Shown piece by piece: positions 26,440-35,398 of a DNA stretch of 63,946 nucleotides. Each line of letters begins with the position of its first letter. Within the stretch, counting starts at the first letter, position 1. The position numbers and the translations under genes were made by a program. The notes beneath the pieces are model-generated. The model did not search any database. It was given only the letters and a program-made list of their open reading frames with translations, and was not told the DNA's origin. Origin of the DNA: JAAXKN01 sp050258815 (GTDB lineage Bacteria > Bacteroidota > Ignavibacteria > Ignavibacteriales > SURF-24); NCBI GenBank assembly GCA_050258815.1, contig JBLMZM010000085.1, forward strand, positions 1 to 63,946, read 5' to 3'.

Positions 26440-28440
26440 ATGTCGATGAATGTGAACATTGTAAGCACTATAGGTCAGAAATGCAAAAGATGTTATTCAT
26501 GCATTAGGGAGTGCCCGGCCATAGCAATCAGAGTTGTTAACGGACAGGCAGTTGTAATAGGCGAGAGATGCATAAGTTGCGGGCATTGTCTGAAAGTATG
26601 CTCGCAACAGGCAAAAAAGACCAAGAGTGACGTTGAAATAATTGTAGACGACATACTTACTTCAGGTAATGCTGTTGCAATTATTGCTCCTTCTTTTGCG
26701 GCATCTTTTCCTGATACGTATTCAAAGCTGCCGTCAGCACTGAGGTTGCTGGGCTTTAAGACTGTAGCTGAAACTGCTTTTGGTGCAGATTTAATTGGTC
26801 AGCTTTATGCTCAGGAACTTGAAACTTTCAAAGGTAAGACTATTATAAGTTCTTCATGTCCCGCAGTATATAATTATATAGAAAAGTATTTTGAAGAACT
26901 GGTACCCAATCTTGCGACTATAGTCTCTCCCATGATTGCCATGGGAAGATATATGAAAGAGAACTATGGAAGTGATACTAAAGTGGTTTTTATAGGTCCC
27001 TGTGTCGCAAAGAAAAGTGAATATATGGATGATGAGGTCAGTGATGCTATCGATGCTGTTTTAACTTTTAAGGAATTGAAATTAATTTTCAGCAACAAAA
27101 GCATAGTTCTTTCTGAATTAAATGATGGGGAATTTGATCCACCTCATCCTTATATGGGTAAGGCTTTCCCGCTTGCCGGGGGACTGCTGAAAACTGCTGA
27201 TATTTCGAATGACATACTCGAAAGGGAAATTATCGTAGTAGAAGGCAAGGATAAAGTTTTGGAAATTATTGGTGAGATCGCCAATAATCAGATAAATTCA
27301 AAGTTCATTGATATATTGTTCTGTGAGGGATGCATAAGCGGGCCTGATATTGATAGTAATCTGAATTATTATTCCAGAAGAGATAAGATAGTTAAATATT
27401 GTGAGGAGAGAACTAATACAATAGATAAGCAGATCTGGAAGAGTAATTTATTCAATAGCCGGAATCTGAATCTCAGAAGGTCTTTTAAGTCGAAAAGCCA
27501 GAGAAAGCCGATGCCTTCAGAGGAAAAGATTAAAGAAATATTGGCCCGTTCGAACAAGTTCTCATTGCAGGATGAATTAAATTGTACAGCATGCGGTTAT
27601 GTATCATGCCGTGAATATGCAATAGCAATAGCAAAGGGGCTGGCTGAAGATGAAATGTGTCTGCCGTTTCTGATTGAAAAGCTGGAAAGGGCTTATACGG
27701 AACTGAAAGATACTCAGGAGCAGCTGCACTCGGCCGAAAAACTTGCCTCTATTGGACAGCTTGCTGCTGGTGTTGCACACGAGATCAATAACCCGCTGGG
27801 TACTATACTATTGTACTCATCAATGTTAAGAAACGAGTGGTCAAAGGTATCCGGATGCAACCAGTATACAGAGGACCTGAACATGATAATTGAAGAAACG
27901 AACCGCTGCAGGAATATTGTGGCCAACCTGTTAAACTTTGCCCGGCAGGGCAAGCTGAGAGCCACGCAGGTGGATGTTTCTGATATACTGTCAAAAATGA
28001 TAAAGACATACTCAATCAATCCTGTATACAGGGACGTGAGTATCAGTATGAAAAATGAATGTGAGAAGCCTGTAATTGAAGCGGATGCTGATCAGATAAA
28101 AGAAGTTTTTCTGAATGTATTGAATAATGCATTTGAATCATTTGAAGACAAAAAAAATAAATTTATTACAGTTACGCTATCTAAAAAGGACGATTCTCTT
28201 TGTATTGAGATAAGGGATACCGGATGCGGTATTCCCAAAGAAAACCTGAGCAAGCTTTTTACTCCATTCTTTACTACTAAAAAAATGGGTAAAGGCACGG
28301 GTTTAGGATTAGCAATTGCCTATGGCATTATTAAAATGCACAGAGGTGATATTAAAGTTCAAAGTACACCAGGTGAAGGGACATCATTTTTAATTACACT
28401 GCCTACTCATCTGAATAATATTCAATCAATTATGAATTAA
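26440..28440 (+). CDS. Putative H2/redox sensor: [FeFe]-hydrogenase-like H-domain fused to a histidine kinase
   Basis: 666 residues. N-terminal 2[4Fe-4S] ferredoxin (Cys15, 18, 21, 25; Cys44, 47, 50, 54); a reduced hydrogenase H-domain (about 65-320) with altered motifs: L1 SSSCPAVY (Ser139 where catalytic enzymes have the proton-relay Cys; cluster-ligand Cys140 kept), L2 IGPCVAKKSEY (Cys188) and L3 FCEGCISGP (Cys295, Cys298, CxxC rather than CxxxC); a further Fe-S domain CTACGYVSC...C (382, 385, 390, 407); then HisKA (VAHEINNPLG, His447) and HATPase (NNAFESFED, DTGCGIP, GTGLGLAIA). Sensory (HydS-like) hydrogenases carry such changed motifs, and here the signalling module is a kinase in the same chain. 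Cognate receivers probably are those at 28453 and 30598. Confidence 0.88.
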   Translation: MSMNVNIVSTIGQKCKRCYSCIRECPAIAIRVVNGQAVVIGERCISCGHCLKVCSQQAKKTKSDVEIIVDDILTSGNAVAIIAPSFAASFPDTYSKLPSALRLLGFKTVAETAFGADLIGQLYAQELETFKGKTIISSSCPAVYNYIEKYFEELVPNLATIVSPMIAMGRYMKENYGSDTKVVFIGPCVAKKSEYMDDEVSDAIDAVLTFKELKLIFSNKSIVLSELNDGEFDPPHPYMGKAFPLAGGLLKTADISNDILEREIIVVEGKDKVLEIIGEIANNQINSKFIDILFCEGCISGPDIDSNLNYYSRRDKIVKYCEERTNTIDKQIWKSNLFNSRNLNLRRSFKSKSQRKPMPSEEKIKEILARSNKFSLQDELNCTACGYVSCREYAIAIAKGLAEDEMCLPFLIEKLERAYTELKDTQEQLHSAEKLASIGQLAAGVAHEINNPLGTILLYSSMLRNEWSKVSGCNQYTEDLNMIIEETNRCRNIVANLLNFARQGKLRATQVDVSDILSKMIKTYSINPVYRDVSISMKNECEKPVIEADADQIKEVFLNVLNNAFESFEDKKNKFITVTLSKKDDSLCIEIRDTGCGIPKENLSKLFTPFFTTKKMGKGTGLGLAIAYGIIKMHRGDIKVQSTPGEGTSFLITLPTHLNNIQSIMN

Positions 28441-28452
28441 GGAGTTGAATAA

Positions 28453-28869
28453 ATGTCGGTGCACGAAAAAGTCAGAAAAATATTGCTGGTTGATGATGAT
28501 ATTGATCTACTCGAACAGCATAAGTTATTGCTTGAATCAAAAGGATATAAAATCATAACAGCAGAAAATGTGGAAGACGGCTGGAGTCTCTTCAAGAAAG
28601 AAAAGCCGGATGCAGCTATACTGGATTTAATTATGGAAGAGCACGATTCAGGTTTTATTCTCTGCCACAGGATTAAAAGAGACACATATGGTAAAACTAT
28701 ACCGGTTTTCCTGCTTACCTCAGCTACATATATGACCGGTTTCAAATTTGGTTCTTCCACTAATGAGGAAAAAGAATGGATCAAGTGTGATGCGATTCTG
28801 AACAAGCCAATTGTGTTCGAAGAATTGCTGCAAAAACTTGAAGGTTTCTTTGAAGTTGAAGCAAAATAA
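28453..28869 (+). CDS. Single-domain response regulator
   Basis: 138 residues, receiver domain only: acidic pocket LVDDDIDLL near 13-21, phospho-acceptor Asp in AILDLIMEE near 57, conserved Thr/Ser in FLLTSA and Lys in ILNKPI. It starts 12 bp after the sensor-kinase gene and is surely cotranscribed. It has no output domain, so it acts as a phosphate carrier or through protein contact. It is similar to the receiver at 30598 (shared DxxxxDSGF/DDGF after the acceptor). Confidence 0.9.
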   Translation: MSVHEKVRKILLVDDDIDLLEQHKLLLESKGYKIITAENVEDGWSLFKKEKPDAAILDLIMEEHDSGFILCHRIKRDTYGKTIPVFLLTSATYMTGFKFGSSTNEEKEWIKCDAILNKPIVFEELLQKLEGFFEVEAK

Positions 28870-28968
28870 AATCTATGGAATTGCATTAAAATAAATTGTA
28901 ACTTAGGCTGAAAATCGGGGCAGAGTTCATCATCTTGTATTTAACAATAAATCTTAGAAGGGAAAAAC

Positions 28969-30441
28969 GTGGAAAATTATAAACCACATGTCCTGATCGT
29001 TGATGATGAAAGAGGTTTAAGACTGGGGACAAAGCGCCTGCTGGAAAGTGAGGGGTTTTACGCTGAAGCCGCGGAAAATGGAACCGAAGGGATCAATCTG
29101 GCCCGTAGCAAGGAATTTGACTTAGCCATCATTGACCTGAAAATGCCTGATCTGGATGGTATTGAAGTACTTCAGGAGGTCCGAAAGGCTAACCCCAACA
29201 CGGTTTGTTTTATTGCAACGGCCTATGCCAGTTATGAGACTGCCATAGAATCTACGAAACTTGGCGCATACAGTTATATTCCAAAGCCTTTTACACCTGA
29301 AGAGCTTTTACTTCAACTAAGAAAAGGTTATGAAAAACGGCTTTTAATACTTGAGGCTGAAAAGCTAAGAAAAGAACGTGAAGAAAGGCTTTTGGAAATT
29401 GCTTTTGAGAAAACAAGACTCAAAACAATTATTAACTCGATCACTGAAGGCGTTTTGGTTGTAAATAAAACCGGTGAACTGGTTCTATACAATTCCAGCG
29501 CTTTAAAGTATCTGGATCTGCACGAAATATTTATCGGGGATGTCATTCTTGACATCCTTCCTTCCGAAATTACCTCTGTTATTATGAAGTTTATTAATTC
29601 TAATGTATATAATCCTAACTCATATTCTTCTCAAATTGAATTAAGACCCAATAAGGAACTGGTTATTGAAGCTACATGTTCACCAGTTCCTCATGCTGAC
29701 GGCTCACTGGCTGGTGTTGTTACTGTTATAAGAAACATAACAGAGTTAGTTAAAGTTGAAGCTGTTAAATCACAATTCGTTTCCATGGTTGCACATGAAC
29801 TAAAAACACCGCTTGCAGCTGTTATCGGTTTTCTGAAAATAATTCTGGAAGAGGTGGGTGCTACTCCTGAACAGCAGAAGGATTTCCTTAACAGATCCTA
29901 TGTCAGACTTCAGGGATTAGTAGCTATGGTAAACGACCTGCTTGATATTTCCAGAATGGAACTCAGGAAGACACAACGTGAAATAAAAGAGCTTGAAATT
30001 GATCAGATCATCAAATCCATCATTGAATTTCTCGAATTCGAACTAAAGAAAAAAAGCATTACAGTAAACCTTCAAATCCTTACCTCTACATGCAGGCTTA
30101 AAGCTGATCAGAATGAAATTAACAGGCTCTTTACAAATATCATAAGTAATGCTATTAAGTATAATAAAGAAAAAGGCACAATAGATATACAAGTAAAAAA
30201 ATCCGGGAATTATCTGATTATTAGAATTTCGGATACCGGAATTGGTATGAAACCTGAAGAACGGGCAAAATTGTTCCAGGAATTCTACCGGGTTAAAAAT
30301 GAAAAAACCCGGGGAATCAGCGGAACAGGTCTGGGACTCTCAATAGTAAAGCGCATAGTTGACTCTTATGCGGGGAAAATTGAAGTTGACAGTGAGCCTG
30401 GTCTGGGTACAACTTTTACCATTTATTTACCAAATAACTGA
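28969..30441 (+). CDS. Receiver-PAS-histidine kinase hybrid
   Basis: 490 residues, soluble. Receiver (1-120; VDDERGLRLG, Asp in AIIDLKMPD, KPFTPEEL), a coiled-coil linker (about 122-150), PAS (about 153-255), HisKA with MVAHELKTPLAAVIGFLK near 275, and HATPase (NIISNAIKYN, DTGIGM, GTGLGLSIV). It probably takes phosphate from the H-domain kinase or modulates it. The start codon is GTG at 28969 with agaaggg upstream. Confidence 0.9.
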   Translation: MENYKPHVLIVDDERGLRLGTKRLLESEGFYAEAAENGTEGINLARSKEFDLAIIDLKMPDLDGIEVLQEVRKANPNTVCFIATAYASYETAIESTKLGAYSYIPKPFTPEELLLQLRKGYEKRLLILEAEKLRKEREERLLEIAFEKTRLKTIINSITEGVLVVNKTGELVLYNSSALKYLDLHEIFIGDVILDILPSEITSVIMKFINSNVYNPNSYSSQIELRPNKELVIEATCSPVPHADGSLAGVVTVIRNITELVKVEAVKSQFVSMVAHELKTPLAAVIGFLKIILEEVGATPEQQKDFLNRSYVRLQGLVAMVNDLLDISRMELRKTQREIKELEIDQIIKSIIEFLEFELKKKSITVNLQILTSTCRLKADQNEINRLFTNIISNAIKYNKEKGTIDIQVKKSGNYLIIRISDTGIGMKPEERAKLFQEFYRVKNEKTRGISGTGLGLSIVKRIVDSYAGKIEVDSEPGLGTTFTIYLPNN

Positions 30442-30597
30442 ACTGTTCTGTCCTGTTACAGCGGGATATTACCTTCAGTAAATTAGTCCATTTGCTTTTA
30501 ATACTGTGGTGCTGGAATTTTAGTATCCTGCTCTTTAGTTACAGCAATTCGTTCTTAATCAATTTATCTCTTAAATATTAATAATTGGAGAACACCT

Positions 30598-30978
30598 ATG
30601 GCACTAATAGCAATCATTGATGATGATCCTGATATTCTTGATGCCAGTACATTAGTTCTTGAATCCAAAGGATATGAAGTTGTAACTGCAACCAATCCGA
30701 AGGATGGTTATGATATTGTTGTTCGAAATAATCCTGAACTAATTATCCTTGATGTTATGATGGATGAACCGGACGACGGATTTTTTCTGGCACAAAAGTT
30801 CAGAAAAGAAAACATTCAGACTCCGATTTTGATGTATACCTCAGTTTCCAAAACTATAGGCATTGACTATGGGGCCAATGAAATGGTACCGGTCGATGAT
30901 TTCGTAGAAAAACCGATTACACCTGAAGAATTAATTAAAAAAGTTGAGAAATTATTAATTCATCAAGTTAAGGAGTAA
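30598..30978 (+). CDS. Single-domain response regulator
   Basis: 126-residue receiver: IIDDDPDIL at 5-13, phospho-acceptor in LIILDVMMDE near 53, YTS, and Lys in FVEKPITPEEL. No output domain. Closest visible relative is the receiver at 28453, suggesting duplication within the island. It is preceded by a ttggag ribosome site, and the second hydC begins 3 bp after its stop. Confidence 0.9.
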   Translation: MALIAIIDDDPDILDASTLVLESKGYEVVTATNPKDGYDIVVRNNPELIILDVMMDEPDDGFFLAQKFRKENIQTPILMYTSVSKTIGIDYGANEMVPVDDFVEKPITPEELIKKVEKLLIHQVKE

Positions 30979-30981
30979 ACC

Positions 30982-31455
30982 ATGCTAGTGCTTGAAAAAA
31001 ACTCACTAACTGAAGAAATCGAAGGTTTGGTCGATATATATGGAACAAACAGATCAGCTCTGCTTCCTATCCTTCAGACAATACAAAGAAATCATAAGTA
31101 TGTATCTGAGTTTGCTCAGCAGGAAGTAGCGCGCTTACTCGACATTCACCCAGTTGAAGTCTATAGTGTCATTTCATTCTATGCTTTCCTTCATTCAGAA
31201 CCCAGAGGCCGGAATATAGTCCGCCTCTGTCAGACCATTACCTGCGATCTGGCCGGAAAAGATGGCGTGGCCAGAGCTATTGAAAGAGAACTCAATATTA
31301 CTTTCGGCGAGACAACCAAAGATAAAAGAATAACCCTGGAATATGCTAATTGCCTGGGAATGTGCGATCAGGGACCGGCAATGATAGTTAATGACATTGT
31401 TTATACCCGCCTGACACCTGAAAAAGCAGTAAACATTCTAAACGAGATTAAATAG
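30982..31455 (+). CDS. hydC: [FeFe] hydrogenase subunit HydC (NuoE-like), set 2
   Basis: 157-residue NuoE-like 2Fe-2S subunit. It keeps YSVISFYAFLHSEPRGRN and the four cluster cysteines, CQTITC near 79-84 and CLGMC near 120-124. The usual TACHVRG-type sequence after the first pair is TCDLAG here, so the second set is diverged from the first. It starts 3 bp after the receiver gene, with its ribosome site (aaggag) inside that gene, linking the regulator and enzyme genes in one operon. Confidence 0.9.
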   Translation: MLVLEKNSLTEEIEGLVDIYGTNRSALLPILQTIQRNHKYVSEFAQQEVARLLDIHPVEVYSVISFYAFLHSEPRGRNIVRLCQTITCDLAGKDGVARAIERELNITFGETTKDKRITLEYANCLGMCDQGPAMIVNDIVYTRLTPEKAVNILNEIK

Positions 31456-31463
31456 GAGCAACA

Positions 31464-32681
31464 ATGGAACTAAATGAAAATAGACCTCTGCGTGAAGGAG
31501 CAGTGTTGTTTTCTGAGTACTCGCGCGGAACAGCAATTCAAAGAGCTTTGGAACTGGGCAGGGAGAATGTACTTTATGAGTTGAGAGAATCCAGATTGAA
31601 AGGCAGAGGAGGTGCGGGATTCCCGACTGCAACGAAATGGATGCTGGTTGCTGCCTCAGTTTCTGAAGAAAAGTTTATAGTCTGCAACGCAGATGAGGGT
31701 GAGCCTGGCACATTCAAGGACAGGGTTTTATTACTGGAATATCCTGAGCTGGTTATTGATGGTCTTGTAGTCGCTGGTTATACTATTGGTGCGCAACAGG
31801 GAATAATATACCTGAGGGGCGAATATGAGTATATGATGAAATCATTGGAAGATTACCTTGAGCATATGCGGCAGGAGCATCTTCTGGGTGAAAATATAAT
31901 GGGCAATCCCAATTTCAACTTTGACATTGTTATTCGCCTGGGTTCAGGAGCTTATGTCTGCGGTGAGGAAACAGCACTGATTGAGTCTCTTGAAGGTAAC
32001 CGTGGTGAAGCCAGAAACAGACCCCCTTATCCGGTCAATACCGGGTATTTGGGAAGACCTACAGTTGTAAATAATGTGGAAACCCTGGCTGCTGTACCCC
32101 ACATTGTGTTAAAAGGCGGTGAATGGTACAAAAAACACGGGACAGATAAATCGACCGGCTCAAAGTTATTCTCTGTTTCAGGTGATTGTGAGAATCCAGG
32201 TGTTTACGAGCTCCCCTGGGGAACCAGTATAAAGGACCTGCTTACACTGGTTGGTGCAAAAAATACAAAGGCTGTACAGGTTGGCGGTGCTTCAGGTGTC
32301 TGCATACCGAAATCACAGTTCGATAGAAAACTTGCCTATGAGGATGCTGCTACAGGTGGTTCTATTATGATCTTTAATGAAAGCCGTAATATGTTGAAAA
32401 TACTGAAAAACTTTATGGAATTCTTTGTTGAAGAATCCTGCGGCCAGTGCACACCTTGCAGAATTGGTAATGTTAAACTGTTGGGATGTGTAAAAGAAAT
32501 CGAAAAAGGAATATATACATTTAATAACGTAAATAAGATGAAAGAACTTGCAAAAACCATGCAGGTTGCTTCAAAATGCGGGCTAGGCCAATCAAGTCCC
32601 AACTCCTTCTTATCGATCCTGGAAAACTTCAAAGAGGAAATTTTCAATAATAAAGGCTTCGGAGGACAAAATGGAAAGTAA
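31464..32681 (+). CDS. hydB: [FeFe] hydrogenase subunit HydB (NuoF-like), set 2, short form
   Basis: 405 residues, only the NuoF core: RLKGRGGAGFPTATKW near 45, CNADEGEPGTFKDR, CGEETALIESLEGNRG, SLBB region, and the 4Fe-4S motif SCGQCTPCRIG with CGLGQSSPNS. Unlike set 1 it has neither the N-terminal Cys-rich/thioredoxin-like part nor the C-terminal ferredoxin. It should still exchange electrons with NAD(H) through FMN, but its route to ferredoxin must differ. It overlaps hydA of set 2 by 11 bp. Confidence 0.92.
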   Translation: MELNENRPLREGAVLFSEYSRGTAIQRALELGRENVLYELRESRLKGRGGAGFPTATKWMLVAASVSEEKFIVCNADEGEPGTFKDRVLLLEYPELVIDGLVVAGYTIGAQQGIIYLRGEYEYMMKSLEDYLEHMRQEHLLGENIMGNPNFNFDIVIRLGSGAYVCGEETALIESLEGNRGEARNRPPYPVNTGYLGRPTVVNNVETLAAVPHIVLKGGEWYKKHGTDKSTGSKLFSVSGDCENPGVYELPWGTSIKDLLTLVGAKNTKAVQVGGASGVCIPKSQFDRKLAYEDAATGGSIMIFNESRNMLKILKNFMEFFVEESCGQCTPCRIGNVKLLGCVKEIEKGIYTFNNVNKMKELAKTMQVASKCGLGQSSPNSFLSILENFKEEIFNNKGFGGQNGK

Positions 32682-34548
32682 AGATAGATCCAGAGTACCC
32701 GTTAGTCAGCAGCCTCATGTGGTTGAAAAACCAAAAGAACCCAATACCATCGGGGGAATGATTACTATTGAGATCAATGAAAAGAAAGTATCAGTTCCTC
32801 TGGGCACAACAATCCTTGAAGCCTGTACTGAAAATCAGATACATATTCCTACACTTTGCCACCATAGTGATTTGTGCGTTGCAGGTGTATGCCGTATTTG
32901 CGTTGTTGAAGTAGAAGGCATGCGTACTCTGCAGGCTGCATGCACTTATCCAATTACTTCATCTCTCAAAATCCATACTTCAACACCAATGGTAAGAAAA
33001 GCCAGAAGACATATTATTGACCTGCTGCTGAGCGAGCATTATGGGGAGTGTTATTCCTGCTTTAGAAATCAGAATTGCGAACTTCAGAAGCTGGCAAAAG
33101 AATACGGCGTGGATGAATATACATTTGGCCATGTTACAAAACCGCGTTATGAAATTGATAAATCATCTGCTTCGGTAATTAGGGACATGAATAAATGTAT
33201 CTTATGTAAAAGGTGCGTCAGGACCTGTATTGATCTGCAGGAAGTTGGCGTACTCGAAGCTATTAACAGGGGACATGAGACACACATAGGTACATTCTTC
33301 GATAAACCTCTGGCAGACGTGATTTGCATTAATTGCGGTCAGTGTATTAACAGGTGTCCGACTTCAGCACTTCGCGCTAATGATCCTTCAGATGAAATAT
33401 GGGCCGCAATTGATGATCCGAAAAAACATGTGGTAATCCAGACGGCACCTTCGCCCAGAGCCGGAATTGGGGAGGAATTTGGTCTGGAACCGGGTCATTC
33501 TTTAACCGGAGAATTAAATTCCGCACTAAAAAGAATAGGATTCGACAGGGTATTTGATACTAACTTTACGGCTGACCTGACTATCATGGAAGAAGGTACT
33601 GAGCTTCTTCACAGGCTTAAAAAAGCATTGGTCGATAAGGATGAGAGTGTTAAATTACCGCAGTTTACTTCCTGTTCCCCAGTATGGGTGAAATTTATAG
33701 AGCATTTTTATCCCGAATATCTTGATTATCTGTCCAGTGCCAAATCTCCTCAGCAGATGTTTGGAGCAGTCATAAAGACCTTCTATGCAAAGGAAACAGG
33801 TATTGATCCTGCAGATATTGTCTCTGTTGCTCTCATGCCTTGTTCAGCAAAGAAATTTGAATGTAACAGGCCCGAAATGAAAGCGTCAGGATTTAAGGAT
33901 GTGGATTATGGATTGACTACGCGTGAACTTGCCAAGATGATTAAGGAAGCCGGAATTTATCTTCCTGAAATGCCGAAGACACATTTTGATGACCCATTTG
34001 GTGATGCATCGGGCGCAGGGTTAATTTTTGGAGCAACCGGAGGAGTGATGGAAGCTGCCTTAAGAACAGTTTACGAGCTGGTTACGGGCAGAGAGGTTCC
34101 ATTTGCAAACCTTAATATAACCCCATGCCGTGGCTTTGAAGGGATTAAACAGGCTTCTGTTAAACTTGAAGACTGCCTGCCGGAATTCAGCTATCTGGAA
34201 GGAGTTGAACTTAAGTTTGCAGTCGCCCATGGAACTGCTAATGCAAAAAAAGTGATGCAGATGCTCCAAAGGGGAGAATTAAGTGACGTTCACTTTGTTG
34301 AGATAATGGCTTGCCCAGGCGGCTGCCTTGGAGGTGGAGGTCAACCCATCCCGACCTCAGAGGAAATCAGAAAGAAAAGAGCAATGGCAATTTATGCCGA
34401 AGACGAATCATTAACCCTCAGAAAATCGCATGAAAACCCATATGTGAAGTATATTTATGAAAAATACCTGCCGGAGGGACCCTGCGGCGAGCTATCCCAT
34501 GAATTACTGCATACACATTATACAAAGCGGGGCAGATATATCGCTTAA
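32671..34548 (+). CDS. hydA: [FeFe] hydrogenase catalytic-type subunit HydA, set 2, with an altered H-cluster motif
   Basis: 625 residues, same domain order as the first HydA: a 29-residue extension, 2Fe-2S domain (Cys63, 74, 77, 91), His-type cluster (His123, Cys127, 130, 136), two 4Fe-4S clusters and H-domain. L2 (LMPCSAKKFE, Cys391) and L3 (EIMACPGGCLGGGGQP, Cys548, Cys552) are canonical. L1 reads FTSCSPVW: the proton-relay Cys335 is present, but position 336, a ligand of the [4Fe-4S] part of the H-cluster in known enzymes, is Ser (TCC codon). Serine can ligate Fe-S clusters, so activity is possible but probably changed. A ggagg site precedes the ATG; Met30 is a less likely start. A strong terminator follows. 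Confidence 0.93.
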   Translation: MESKDRSRVPVSQQPHVVEKPKEPNTIGGMITIEINEKKVSVPLGTTILEACTENQIHIPTLCHHSDLCVAGVCRICVVEVEGMRTLQAACTYPITSSLKIHTSTPMVRKARRHIIDLLLSEHYGECYSCFRNQNCELQKLAKEYGVDEYTFGHVTKPRYEIDKSSASVIRDMNKCILCKRCVRTCIDLQEVGVLEAINRGHETHIGTFFDKPLADVICINCGQCINRCPTSALRANDPSDEIWAAIDDPKKHVVIQTAPSPRAGIGEEFGLEPGHSLTGELNSALKRIGFDRVFDTNFTADLTIMEEGTELLHRLKKALVDKDESVKLPQFTSCSPVWVKFIEHFYPEYLDYLSSAKSPQQMFGAVIKTFYAKETGIDPADIVSVALMPCSAKKFECNRPEMKASGFKDVDYGLTTRELAKMIKEAGIYLPEMPKTHFDDPFGDASGAGLIFGATGGVMEAALRTVYELVTGREVPFANLNITPCRGFEGIKQASVKLEDCLPEFSYLEGVELKFAVAHGTANAKKVMQMLQRGELSDVHFVEIMACPGGCLGGGGQPIPTSEEIRKKRAMAIYAEDESLTLRKSHENPYVKYIYEKYLPEGPCGELSHELLHTHYTKRGRYIA

Positions 34549-34570
34549 ATTATGGCCAAAATCTGACACG

Positions 34571-34605
34571 GAGCCGGATAAGCAATATCCGGCTCTTTTA
34601 TTTTT
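34571..34605 (+). terminator. Rho-independent terminator ending the hydrogenase island
   Basis: Perfect 10-bp stem GAGCCGGATA (34571-34580) / TATCCGGCTC (34586-34595), 5-nt loop, then TTTTATTTTT. Confidence 0.95.
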
Positions 34606-34685
34606 AAATTCATTGTATACTTATACAATAAAGTTTAAATAGTTTTAATTAAAAAATTTAAAAAGTTTCCAAACTATTGTGTTCT

Positions 34686-34726
34686 ACATACAATTGTTGT
34701 ATGTTGCTTTGAATTTTTTATACTTG
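34686..34726 (+). promoter_or_regulatory. Putative ECF-gene promoter with operator-like inverted repeat
   Basis: ACATACAA (34686-34693) and TTGTATGT (34697-34704) are a perfect 8-bp inverted repeat with 3-bp spacer. TTG at 34697-34699 and TATACTTG at 34719-34726, 19 bp apart, fit a Bacteroidetes-type promoter (TTG / TAnnTTTG, one mismatch). The repeat overlaps the -33 element, a position suited to repression. The sigma gene ATG is 20 bp downstream. Confidence 0.45.
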
Positions 34727-34745
34727 AAAGATCCACAATGAAATA

Positions 34746-35300
34746 ATGATACAACAGGACGAAGAAAAAATTCAGGCTTTACTTGAGAATATCAAGTGCA
34801 GTGATGAGACTGCATTCGAAGAATTCTTTTATATTTACCAGCCCTCGGTATTTCATTTCCTTTATCATTATACATGCGACAGGCAGGCGTCAGAAGATCT
34901 ACTCCAGGATACGTTTATAAAATTCTGGCAGGTGAGGGAAAAGCTTGACCTCGCATCTTCTCCAACTGCACTTTTATTTAGAATTGCCCGCAATCTGGGG
35001 ATAAATTATGTAACCAGAAGACCACCTGTTCAGCCCATCTATAATTCTGAAGATCTGCTGGTTTCAATGTGCCGGAATCCTGAGGAAGAATATGATCATG
35101 CATTTTTGATGGATGATTTCCAAAAGGCTATTAATACTCTTCCGGAACGGTGCCGGGCAATATTTATCCTTAGCCGTTTTCAGAACCTGGGCTATTCAGA
35201 AATCGCTGAAACACTGCAAATATCTCTGCAGACAGTTAAAAATCAGATGAATAAGGCAATTTCAATTCTGAAGAAACGCCTTGTGTCTCATCTTGACTAG
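34746..35300 (+). CDS. ECF-type RNA polymerase sigma factor
   Basis: 184-residue sigma-70 family factor. Region 2 (about 20-90; FLYHYTCDRQASEDLLQDTFIKFW) and region 4 (about 120-180; LPERCRAIFILSRFQNLGYSEIAETLQISLQTVKNQMNKAI) are both clear, with no region 3, as in ECF sigma factors. The adjacent fecR-like gene and the STN-TonB receptor form the classic surface-signalling trio, so the factor likely drives this same locus when the receptor is occupied. Confidence 0.93.
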   Translation: MIQQDEEKIQALLENIKCSDETAFEEFFYIYQPSVFHFLYHYTCDRQASEDLLQDTFIKFWQVREKLDLASSPTALLFRIARNLGINYVTRRPPVQPIYNSEDLLVSMCRNPEEEYDHAFLMDDFQKAINTLPERCRAIFILSRFQNLGYSEIAETLQISLQTVKNQMNKAISILKKRLVSHLD

Positions 35301-35398
35301 TTGGGTTTCCACTCTATGAAAAACTAATTTTTATATACACATAGTACTTTTATTTGGCCGCCGTGTAATATAGTTGTTAAATAACAAGAATACTGTAT

